DNA of 7,197 bases from Desulfobacteraceae bacterium (GTDB lineage: Bacteria > Desulfobacterota > Syntrophobacteria > BM002): assembly GCA_002899795.1 (NCBI GenBank), contig PPDG01000364.1, positions 1 to 7,197 on the forward strand, written 5' to 3'. Of the stretch, positions 1 to 5,242 are shown in pieces (positions within the stretch are counted from its first letter, which is position 1; each line of letters starts with the position of its first letter). The translations under genes were made by a program, and so were the position numbers. Under the pieces are notes generated by a model. That model was given only the letters and a program-made list of their open reading frames with translations. It made no database searches and was not told where the DNA came from.

Positions 1-742
1 GGGTCAAGCTGAGCCGAACGGCACTTCCCCTCGAAGGGTTAAATCTAAAGTCCCGGTTGTCGCGGAACAGGGAAACCTCGAGACCGTTGGTCTTCACATC
101 TTCCCGCACATCGTCGCTGTCGACCTGCTGAAGCCGGTAGAAGGGCTGCATCTCCATGTAGGTTAGTCCGCTCTTAAACGGGTTCCAGGTCTCCCCGCCG
201 GTCGCCCCCTTAACGAGCAAGCCCTGGTCAACAACCTGAGTACTGATAATCGTGTCACTGCCGTGGCCCATGGGGAGAAGATATTTGAACCGGAGCCGGA
301 AGAAGGTGTCCCAGGTGCCGTCGCTATTAACAAAGTTGTCTTCGTCGGAGTCGTTGCTTCCGGCGCGCTCATCGGGAAAATCACTATTGCCGTCCACGTA
401 GATGTCAAGGTCCTGGAAGTAGCCGACCTGCAAAATCGCATCCAGAAACAGTCGATCGAGGAATGGCATCTGCAGGTCTCTGCCCATGAGGAATCCCATC
501 CCCGACCCTTTGCTGCCGACCATGGCGGTGGAGATCAGTGCCGCCTGCTTCTGGGGGAATCCGGTCACAGCGTAGGCGTAGGCGGCGGCAAAACCAAAAT
601 CTTCATTGTAAAAGGCGAAGGGCAGGTTGAGGACATTTTTATCAAATTTTCCATCGGGTCCGACCATGATGCTCTGGCCGAAAGCCAGACGGCAGGGGAA
701 AAAAAGAAGGAGCAGGATCAGCCAGATCAGACGGTTATTCAT
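1..742 (-). CDS. Omp85/BamA-like outer-membrane barrel protein without POTRA domains (3' end beyond window)
   Basis: This reading frame is open from an ATG at 742 to the window edge, giving 247 codons with no stop, so the C-terminus is missing. Residues 1-22 form a signal peptide (MNNRLIW, then a Leu/Phe-rich core, then AFG). The mature part has alternating aromatic and polar stretches typical of outer-membrane strands. The last visible segment, residues about 220-247, contains LFRDNRDFRFNPSRGS, which matches the conserved Omp85/D15 surface-antigen strand (RDxRD...NPxRG) of BamA/TamA-type barrels. There is no room for POTRA repeats, because barrel-like sequence starts about 20 residues after the signal peptide. 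This fits the short, barrel-only members of the superfamily rather than BamA itself. A central Asp/Asn/Ser-rich segment (about residues 125-150) is probably a surface loop. GGAAAC, 9 nt before the ATG, may be the ribosome binding site. A MITE-like element ends 29 bp upstream. The substrate is unknown. Confidence 0.82.
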   Translation of the reverse strand, partial: MNNRLIWLILLLLFFPCRLAFGQSIMVGPDGKFDKNVLNLPFAFYNEDFGFAAAYAYAVTGFPQKQAALISTAMVGSKGSGMGFLMGRDLQMPFLDRLFLDAILQVGYFQDLDIYVDGNSDFPDERAGSNDSDEDNFVNSDGTWDTFFRLRFKYLLPMGHGSDTIISTQVVDQGLLVKGATGGETWNPFKSGLTYMEMQPFYRLQQVDSDDVREDVKTNGLEVSLFRDNRDFRFNPSRGSAVRLSLT

Positions 743-771
743 CCTATCGTTTCCAGGGCTCGCATGAGGTT

Positions 772-1015
772 TAGCCCGGATATTTCATGAATCACCTGCT
801 GCGACCACGGATTTGGCCGTGCTTCCTGGCGTCCTCGGGTGTCGCCCCCTGCGACGTACCGTTGAGGTACGCCTCGGAGCCAATCCCGCGGTACCGCGGG
901 ACGGCTGCCAGGTGGCACGCCCATCCTCTTCGCGCTCGCTGCGCTCCGCTCAGTCCCGCAAGCGGGTTCCCAGTTGCGTGGTCTCGCGACAGCAATTCAT
1001 GAAATATCCGGGCTA
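772..1015. mobile_element. MITE-like element with perfect 21-bp terminal inverted repeats
   Basis: The element is 244 bp long. It starts TAGCCCGGATATTTC at 772-792, and the exact reverse complement lies at 995-1015. Beyond the 21 perfect bases the two ends stay loosely similar (CTGCTGCGACCACG against CTGTCGCGAGACCACG). A trinucleotide GTT flanks both ends (769-771 and 1016-1018) and could be a short target duplication, though this may be chance. The interior is highly palindromic: CACGG/CCGTG at 806-821, CGTACC/GGTACG at 855-871, a perfect 16-bp palindrome CCCGCGGTACCGCGGG at 885-900, and CCCGC/GCGGG at 955-966. Short reading frames cross it on both strands, but none looks like a transposase, so I read them as by-products. 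It is probably a non-autonomous transposable or REP-like element. Copy number cannot be judged from this window. Confidence 0.75.
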
Positions 1016-1185
1016 GTTCAGTCATGTCCCTGTTTCGGCCACTAGAATCTAGAGGCCGAGACGTTTCGCGGGCATGTGCTGATGGGAATGGGATCTTTTA
1101 TGCTGTGGGTAGATACTAGCGAGGAGTTGCTTTGGTGTCAATGTGAGGGAAAGGGTGCTCTGTTGACTTGGCCCAACCCTACTCC
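1016..1185. other. Noncoding spacer with a stem-loop
   Basis: The 170 bp between the MITE-like element and the stop of the small lipoprotein gene contain no credible gene. GTTTCGGCC (1032-1040) and GGCCGAGAC (1054-1062) form a 9-bp stem with one wobble pair around a 13-nt loop. It could be the transcript end of the porin-lipoprotein unit, but no T-tract follows on either strand. A weaker nested inverted repeat (GTGAGG at 1143-1148, CCTCAC at 1184-1189) overlaps the lipoprotein stop codon. Confidence 0.4.
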
Positions 1186-1488
1186 TCACTCACCGCTCTT
1201 TGTCTCTGCCTTTTTTCCCCTTTCCTCGCTCCCCGCATTCTGTTGTTCGCCGTCCGCAATCTCATCCGATTTCTTGCTGGCCTCGCTGCCAGTCTCCGGC
1301 TCGTCTGCCTTTCTAAAGATTACGAACTCGCCCTCTGATCCGGTGAAGAGTCCCTTCTCCGGTCCCTCCTCCCGGTTGTCACGTGGCTCGTAAGGCTCGA
1401 TTCCGGCGCACCCAGAAATGACCAGCAATGCCACCAGCAATAAACCGATCCAAAGCGCTTTTCGTCTATGTATGCTGGATAGACCCAT
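1186..1488 (-). CDS. Small charged lipoprotein coupled to the porin gene
   Basis: The product has 100 residues. It has a positively charged start (SIHRRK), a Leu/Val-rich hydrophobic core and a lipobox VISGC near residue 26, so it should be lipidated and anchored in a membrane facing the periplasm. The rest is hydrophilic and probably disordered: Glu/Lys/Arg/Ser-rich, with a short conserved-looking patch (GLFTGSEGEFVIFRK) in the middle. No domain is recognised. The chosen ATG shares one base with the porin stop (TGATG), which implies translational coupling. A TTG one codon earlier is also possible, but the ATG is the better start. Strict coupling to a porin suggests it works with that barrel, for example as an accessory or assembly factor, but this is inference from position. 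Confidence 0.8.
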   Translation of the reverse strand: MGLSSIHRRKALWIGLLLVALLVISGCAGIEPYEPRDNREEGPEKGLFTGSEGEFVIFRKADEPETGSEASKKSDEIADGEQQNAGSEERGKKAETKSGE

Positions 1489-2789
1489 CAAAACTTCACC
1501 CTTGCCCCGATTGTTCCCACGTTGATGTCTTGGACACTGGGCGCAACATCCCGCTCGAGGGAGTGATGGCGATACTGCAAGTAGATTTCAGTGCCGTAGT
1601 CCTCGAAATGCTGGACCGCCGCCGCACCCACCGAATAGCCTTCGTCCCTGCCGGTGGGAAGATTCAATGATCGAGTGTAATCGACGCCAAAACCCGTCTC
1701 GCCGAGAGAAAAGAATGTCGTCAGCCATCCAACCTTGGCGTAAAAGTTCTCCTGGTCGCCCTGGTTATCGCGCTCCCTCAAACCAGCGGACAGGGTGAGA
1801 TTCAAGCCGGTGTCCTCATGCAATAGTGAAAAGGAGCCGTCGTATTGAAAGTCGGTGTCGTCCTGGTTGGGATAAGCGAAAGCCGCGGCACCGGCGGCCT
1901 TGAAGCCATAGCCTTGCCCGCCCCACCACAAAGAAGCATCATAGCGCTGATCGCTGACAAGCGAGGTGGCGAGGTGGAAACCATAGAATGTGGGCGTATC
2001 ATAGCGCACCCTGCTCCTCCGGCTCAAACCGTCCAAGTTACTGAAGGCATCAGAAACGCTCACACCTGTGAGGGTGTCACCGTTGGTTTGCCGGAACAAG
2101 AGCCCCCCAGCAACGTCCGCGATGCTGGAGTATTGGACTATGTCGGTTTTAGACAGGTCGACCTCAGCGCTGTTGTTGGAGGCGGTGTCACCCTTGCCGA
2201 GGGAAAGCTTGCCGAAGCGTTTACTGTGAAGTGACACTTCCGCCCAGCGCTGGTCGAAAAAGTCGCCGCTCTCTTCGTTGTCCTGGCTGACCTCCGAGGA
2301 TTCATTCGGAGCAATTGCGACTTCAATTCTGGTGCCGGCGGTCAAATCGTCGCTTGCCTTGGCGGTGCCGACAAAGCGGACCCGAGTGTTGCTGGCGTCG
2401 CTATCGACGAAGTAGGCCTTGGTGTTTTTTCCGTCTTCGGAGACGTTCACTGCCCGGTGAACCTGGCCTGAGAGGGCGAGCTTGACCCTCTCATGACCCG
2501 AAGTAACGACCTTTTCAAGGGGCGCCTGCACGGTTGTTTTCGCTTCTTCGGCCACAGACTTTGCTTCTTTGGCCTCGGTTTGCGCCTGGGTGGCTGTTTT
2601 TTTCAATTCATTCACCTGTTGTTGCAGAGATTCCAACTGCTGCTGTTGTTCCTTGATGAGGCGGTCCAGTCTTTCAACCGTTTCGGAGTCTACGGTTCCA
2701 TCCTCAGCCGCAACCGTTCTTACAAAAAACACCTGGGCTGCCAGCAACAGCACGACAAAAATAATGAATGCTTTTCGGCTCGTTGTCAC
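1488..2789 (-). CDS. Porin-like outer-membrane protein with N-terminal coiled coil
   Basis: The product has 433 residues. Residues 1-28 are a signal peptide ending in a VAA-type cleavage site. Residues about 35-85 are a Gln/Glu/Lys/Ala-rich coiled coil (LDRLIKEQQQQLESLQQQ...) that probably forms a periplasmic stalk or trimerisation helix. From about residue 99 onward the sequence is barrel-like, with alternating polar and aromatic residues, the porin-type segment FGKLSLGKGDT, and a C-terminal phenylalanine (GARVKF), the usual signature for recognition by the barrel-assembly machinery. This matches general trimeric porins (Porin_4/OmpC-like) in layout and length; the solute is unknown. The start is GTG with a strong AGGAGG ribosome binding site 5 nt upstream (about 2794-2799). 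ATG codons further in would cut the signal peptide. A lipoprotein gene overlaps the stop codon. Confidence 0.88.
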   Translation of the reverse strand: MTTSRKAFIIFVVLLLAAQVFFVRTVAAEDGTVDSETVERLDRLIKEQQQQLESLQQQVNELKKTATQAQTEAKEAKSVAEEAKTTVQAPLEKVVTSGHERVKLALSGQVHRAVNVSEDGKNTKAYFVDSDASNTRVRFVGTAKASDDLTAGTRIEVAIAPNESSEVSQDNEESGDFFDQRWAEVSLHSKRFGKLSLGKGDTASNNSAEVDLSKTDIVQYSSIADVAGGLLFRQTNGDTLTGVSVSDAFSNLDGLSRRSRVRYDTPTFYGFHLATSLVSDQRYDASLWWGGQGYGFKAAGAAAFAYPNQDDTDFQYDGSFSLLHEDTGLNLTLSAGLRERDNQGDQENFYAKVGWLTTFFSLGETGFGVDYTRSLNLPTGRDEGYSVGAAAVQHFEDYGTEIYLQYRHHSLERDVAPSVQDINVGTIGARVKF

Positions 2790-2868
2790 CTTATCCTCCT
2801 TTATATTTTTTACTGATGACCTGTAAAAAAACGAAACGCATCTGTGTGATCAGGGACGTTATTAAATG

Positions 2869-2874
2869 ATTATA
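2869..2874 (-). promoter_or_regulatory. Possible -10 box upstream of the porin gene
   Basis: A perfect TATAAT hexamer reads on the minus strand about 80 bp before the porin GTG. No good TTGACA-like box lies 16-18 bp upstream (the closest is TATCGT), and there is no extended -10 TG. It is a weak candidate only. Confidence 0.3.
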
Positions 2875-3023
2875 CGTATTGGTTTCTCCGCACGATACCC
2901 GCGATTACAGAGGTGTAGAAGCTCCTGTTCGCGGTCTCTCTTCGTGGCCCCATGATTCAACATCGCAAACCTGGTCCTTAGGGCCAGGTCAGAGTTCAAT
3001 GGCTTTACCAGCAGAAGAGGTTT

Positions 3024-3097
3024 AAGGCACAAGGCGCAAGGCATAAGGAGAGAAGAAGTTTCCTTTTATTGTTTTTGCCTTGTGCCCTGTGCCTTGA
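3024..3097. repeat. AAGGCACAAGGC-type inverted repeat
   Basis: The left arm starts at 3024 (AAGGCACAAGGCGCAAGGCA). The right arm is on the opposite strand at about 3075-3097 (reverse complement AAGGCACAGGGCACAAGGCA). The arms match over about 20 bases with two mismatches, and the spacer is purine/pyrimidine-biased. Each arm is itself built from repeated CAAGGC(A/G) units. The hairpin sits between the stop of the second cysteine-rich lipoprotein gene and the porin promoter region. It could act as a transcript boundary, but no T-tract follows. Confidence 0.65.
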
Positions 3098-3181
3098 GCC
3101 GTTCCCTTTTGTAAACAACGTCCCTACCAATATCTCACGATCTTTCGGATACAAGGTGGGATTGTGTCGGCGGACCCTTCC

Positions 3182-3421
3182 CTATTTCGAACATTGCTCA
3201 TTACACTCGGCCCATGTCGCTTTGCATTGTTCTGTGCAGGAATCCAATTCACTTCCAATCTTACGAGTTTTTTCGCACTCGAGAATGCAGGAAGAGTATT
3301 CATTTTCACATCCGTACACGCATTCGTCATGTGCGGACGGTGGACCTTCCGGCTTCTGAACAGTTGAATGGGCACAGCCCAATAGCAACCCTACAGACAT
3401 CAAAACCAGTAATCTTCTCAT
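3182..3421 (-). CDS. Cysteine-rich lipoprotein with four CX3C pairs (paralogue 1)
   Basis: The product has 79 residues. The lipoprotein signal MRRLLVLMSVGLLLGC puts the lipidated Cys at 16. A short Pro-rich linker follows. Then eight cysteines at 34, 38, 45, 49, 62, 66, 73 and 77 give the pattern (CX3C-X6-CX3C)-X12-(CX3C-X6-CX3C). The residues between are Glu/Lys-rich and helix-friendly. The natural reading is two antiparallel helices joined by a 12-residue turn, with disulfides C34-C77, C38-C73, C45-C66 and C49-C62. This is like an elongated alpha-hairpinin/twin-CX3C fold, and it is inference. There is no CXXCH heme site; metal binding is an alternative. The same spacing occurs in the gene at 4215-4457. 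The ribosome binding site is weak (GGA about 8 nt before the ATG). The function is unknown. Confidence 0.8.
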   Translation of the reverse strand: MRRLLVLMSVGLLLGCAHSTVQKPEGPPSAHDECVYGCENEYSSCILECEKTRKIGSELDSCTEQCKATWAECNEQCSK

Positions 3422-3514
3422 GATATTTTCCGCTCCGATTTTGTAAAGAATCCGAGCCCTGCCTCCGGCCCAGAGGGAGGACCTAGCCAGCCGCGATCTC
3501 CATCACTGAATAAA

Positions 3515-3545
3515 TACTCAACTGAGTAGAATTTGATTCAAATTC
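3515..3545. promoter_or_regulatory. Two adjacent palindromes, possible operator
   Basis: TACTCA-AC-TGAGTA (3515-3528) is directly followed by GAATTTGA-T-TCAAATTC (3529-3545), which has two perfect 8-bp arms around one central base. They lie about 95-125 bp upstream of the cysteine-rich lipoprotein start at 3421. Their size and symmetry resemble dimeric regulator binding sites, but no regulator family is recognised. Confidence 0.35.
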
Positions 3546-3611
3546 CGAGTTGGCCGTTTTGGGCGACAACCCGTCAAGTGCTGAACCCGTTTCTCATGGG
3601 TATAGGGCTTC

Positions 3612-3668
3612 AGGTTTCAGCTTCTATGTTTCTTTTCCCTGACACCTGAACACTGACACCTGAAACCT
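3612..3668. repeat. AGGTTTCAG...CTGAAACCT interspersed repeat, copy 1
   Basis: This 57-bp unit is bounded by a perfect 9-bp inverted repeat (3612-3620 and 3660-3668). Inside are a T/C-rich tract and the direct repeats CTGACACCTGAA and CTGACACCTGAAA. Its first 33 bases match 6022-6054 at 31 positions, and its end (GACACCTGAAACCT) matches 6104-6117, so it belongs to the same family as the second copy. It lies between two genes and outside both. Confidence 0.75.
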
Positions 3669-3706
3669 CCCTTCCATATGCGTAGGTATATTGTGTAGGA
3701 TAAGGA

Positions 3707-4198
3707 TCAGTTGGCCCCGCTTTTTTCCTTGGAATAAGAAATACGAAACTCATGAGGCTTGCTCGTCGTGGCAACTTCTACAACTACTTCTGAACCCCGG
3801 GCAGTCATCATAACTTCACTTTCTACTTCAGAACCCCTACGGTTTACGACGGTGATCTTGAGATTCTTGTTATTAACGTCGCGACTCTTTGGGACAAGCT
3901 TGAATTTTACCGCATACTTGCCCATTATTTCACCGGTCTCTGTTTCTACAGTGGCTCCCAAGGAGTAAAGTTTCCGTACCGATGGACTGAATGTAAGTTT
4001 TACCGGCCCATTCCACAACCCCAGCCCTAAAAACTCCAGATTATTCTGGCCATCGACTGTACCCTGGGAATTGAGGCCATCAATTTGCACCTGCTTATCG
4101 GAAAAACCATCTGCAAAGGCATTGATGGAAAGAGGTCCTGCCAAAAACACTCCTACCATGTGAAAAACTATCATCCAGCTGTATCGTCTCCTGCCCAT
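3707..4198 (-). CDS. Secreted protein of unknown function
   Basis: The product has 163 residues. The signal peptide (MGRRRYSWMIVF..., cleavage likely after AFA at residue 29) sends it to the periplasm or beyond. The mature part is rich in short beta-type stretches: LKITVVNRRGSEVESEV, then VVVEVATTSKPHEFRISY near the end. This suggests a small beta-sandwich. Cysteine is absent, in contrast to the neighbours. No family is recognised. The start is ATG with a GGGAG ribosome binding site about 9 nt upstream. The cysteine-rich lipoprotein gene ends only 16 nt before this start, so the two are almost certainly cotranscribed and may work together. Confidence 0.8.
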   Translation of the reverse strand: MGRRRYSWMIVFHMVGVFLAGPLSINAFADGFSDKQVQIDGLNSQGTVDGQNNLEFLGLGLWNGPVKLTFSPSVRKLYSLGATVETETGEIMGKYAVKFKLVPKSRDVNNKNLKITVVNRRGSEVESEVMMTARGSEVVVEVATTSKPHEFRISYSKEKSGAN

Positions 4199-4214
4199 TT
4201 ACCACTCTCCCTTT

Positions 4215-4457
4215 CTAGTCGGGGCATTTCTGGTTGCACTCAGTCAATTTCTTCTCGCATTGGTCTAGGCATTGAGCAGCTCCCGGTTCGAAATCTGCTG
4301 AATCTTCGCAGCCCTCTTTGCAACCTTCGAGATCAGCTTCACACAGGGCCAAACATTTCTCTTTTGGGGTCTGGTGGAACGGCGAGGTGGCGCAACTGCA
4401 GGCTATAAAAACCAGCGAGATTATCCAGAGAATCAATAAGTAACCTCTCCTTTTCAT
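4215..4457 (-). CDS. Cysteine-rich lipoprotein with four CX3C pairs (paralogue 2)
   Basis: The product has 80 residues. After a hydrophobic signal (MKRRGYLLILWIISLVFIAC) the lipidated cysteine is most likely Cys20; Cys22 is an alternative. Mature cysteines at 35, 39, 46, 50, 63, 67, 74 and 78 repeat exactly the spacing (CX3C-X6-CX3C)-X12-(CX3C-X6-CX3C) of the protein at 3182-3421. Over that 48-residue block the two share only about 13 identities, eight of them cysteines. The cysteine scaffold is therefore what is conserved. The start is ATG with GGAG about 6 nt upstream. It is the first gene of a pair with the secreted protein at 3707-4198. The role is unknown; a disulfide-braced helical hairpin on the membrane surface is the best structural guess. 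Confidence 0.82.
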   Translation of the reverse strand: MKRRGYLLILWIISLVFIACSCATSPFHQTPKEKCLALCEADLEGCKEGCEDSADFEPGAAQCLDQCEKKLTECNQKCPD

Positions 4458-4555
4458 CTCTTTCTCCTCTTCTTAACGCAATACAACGCAGTGCTGGTTG
4501 ATTTTAATCATCCAGACTAGAAACATATCTTCACGAAAGATTCCTAATCAGAATC

Positions 4556-4626
4556 AGAGCCATGAAATGGATCTCATTGGTGTCTATCCCACACCCAATC
4601 ATGCCGACGAGTAGGGTATTGGCTCT
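4556..4626. other. Structured intergenic segment (nested inverted repeats)
   Basis: AGAGCCA (4556-4562) pairs with TGGCTCT (4620-4626). Inside, ATTGGTGT (4576-4583) pairs with ACACCCAAT (4591-4599) with one bulged base and a 7-nt loop. The 200-bp gap 4458-4657 holds no gene, and this 71-nt segment is its only clear structure. It lies downstream of the secreted-protein gene at 4658 and upstream of the cysteine-rich lipoprotein gene. It could be a transcript end, an RNA element or a small repeat. There is no T-tract. Confidence 0.3.
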
Positions 4627-4657
4627 CATAAAGCAGAACAGACTCTTATAATAATTA

Positions 4658-5191
4658 TCACTGGATTTCCGCGGCCTCACTGCTCAGGATAGAGTTATTA
4701 ATGTAGCCCAGTTGATGCTTGGCTGCCTGCTGCCACTGTGCCGGGACCTTCTCCGGTGTTCTCCCTGGCACAAAGGACAGCGGTAGCTTGACAGTTTGAC
4801 TTTTATTTCCCGCCGAATCGCGGATAAAAATACTCACCTTCAAGGTATCCATCTCGACTGCCAGGTTATCATCCATAGGAGTGTGCAGGAAAATGTAGCC
4901 GTCAAACTCCGAGCGATTTTCTCCTTTGAGCCAGATTTCGGAGGTTGGATAGCTGCCTTCACCTGCCATAAATAAGACAGCAACGATATATTTCATGTCG
5001 CCATCTACATCCTTCGCTTTGAGATAGATGTTCCAGGTTTGACCCGGGTGAACCTCCTTGACCGCGTAGGAGCCGAGTAGCTCCGGAGGCTGGCCTTTTT
5101 CTCCAGCCTGTGCTTGCTCGAATTGTGGTGGCGTTTGACACACCACCAGTGATGTAGCCAAGAATATGGTAAAGAAAATTTTTCTAAACAT
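4658..5191 (-). CDS. Secreted protein of unknown function, Ig-like fold suspected
   Basis: The product has 177 residues. An N-terminal signal (MFRKIFFTIFLATSLVVC) is clear. Cleavage could be after AQA (residue 29). Lipidation at Cys18 is less likely, because Val precedes the cysteine. The central part (about residues 38-145) alternates beta-type stretches with PGQTWNIYLKAKDVDGDM, VSIFIRDSAGNKS and QTVKLPLSF. This resembles bacterial Ig/fibronectin-type or cadherin-like modules, where D-x-D/DxDGD turns often bind calcium; the fold is inferred from pattern only. The C-terminal 30 residues look helical. A strong AGGAGG lies 7 nt before the ATG. It follows the DUF4410-like lipoprotein gene by 51 nt and is probably in its operon. 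Confidence 0.75.
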   Translation of the reverse strand: MFRKIFFTIFLATSLVVCQTPPQFEQAQAGEKGQPPELLGSYAVKEVHPGQTWNIYLKAKDVDGDMKYIVAVLFMAGEGSYPTSEIWLKGENRSEFDGYIFLHTPMDDNLAVEMDTLKVSIFIRDSAGNKSQTVKLPLSFVPGRTPEKVPAQWQQAAKHQLGYINNSILSSEAAEIQ

Positions 5192-5242
5192 GTCTAGTCC
5201 TCCTTTTGCACGATTTAGTGCTTTGATAGCCCACCACGTCCG

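Larger units (their letters stand above)
2790..3181. other. Noncoding interval upstream of the porin gene
   Basis: These 392 bp hold no convincing gene. On the minus strand they contain the porin ribosome binding site and a possible -10 box. ACCTGGTCC (2969-2977) and GGGCCAGGT (2981-2989) form a tight 9-bp hairpin with a 3-nt loop and one wobble pair when read on the plus strand. An imperfect inverted repeat of the AAGGCACAAGGC type occupies 3024-3097. A 60-codon minus-strand frame at 2862-3044 runs into that repeat and shows no recognisable domain or ribosome binding site. Confidence 0.45.
3422..3706. other. Noncoding gap between envelope genes
   Basis: This 285-bp gap contains no gene. Nearest to the downstream gene is a weak stem (CCTCC/GGAGG, about 3462-3480). 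It is followed by two adjacent palindromes at 3515-3545 and a copy of the AGGTTTCAG...CTGAAACCT repeat at 3612-3668. The gap and the palindromes suggest that the gene at 3182-3421 has its own promoter here, but I see no clear -35/-10 pair. Confidence 0.4.

Noticed and set aside
263..790. A 175-codon plus-strand open frame
   Set aside because: It lies antisense to the Omp85-like gene, whose minus frame has a signal peptide and a family motif. The plus frame has neither, and it ends inside the MITE-like element.
787..1025. Open frames of 61-77 codons on both strands across the MITE-like element
   Set aside because: They overlap one another in several frames, span palindromic repeat sequence and show no transposase motif. 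They look like by-products of GC-rich repeat sequence.
1845..2234. A 129-codon plus-strand open frame
   Set aside because: It is antisense to the porin barrel, which has a full set of porin features. Nothing recognisable is in the plus frame.
2969..2989. Tight hairpin considered as an intrinsic terminator
   Set aside because: The stem is good, but no T-tract follows on either strand, and no gene ends immediately before it in the matching direction.
2862..3044. A 60-codon minus-strand open frame
   Set aside because: It starts inside the AAGGCACAAGGC repeat, lacks a ribosome binding site and matches no domain I know. A decayed gene remnant cannot be excluded.
3182..4457. Cysteine motifs considered as c-type heme or ferredoxin sites
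   Set aside because: There is no CXXCH, and the CX3C-X6-CX3C spacing is not that of 4Fe-4S ferredoxins. Disulfides in an exported protein fit better.
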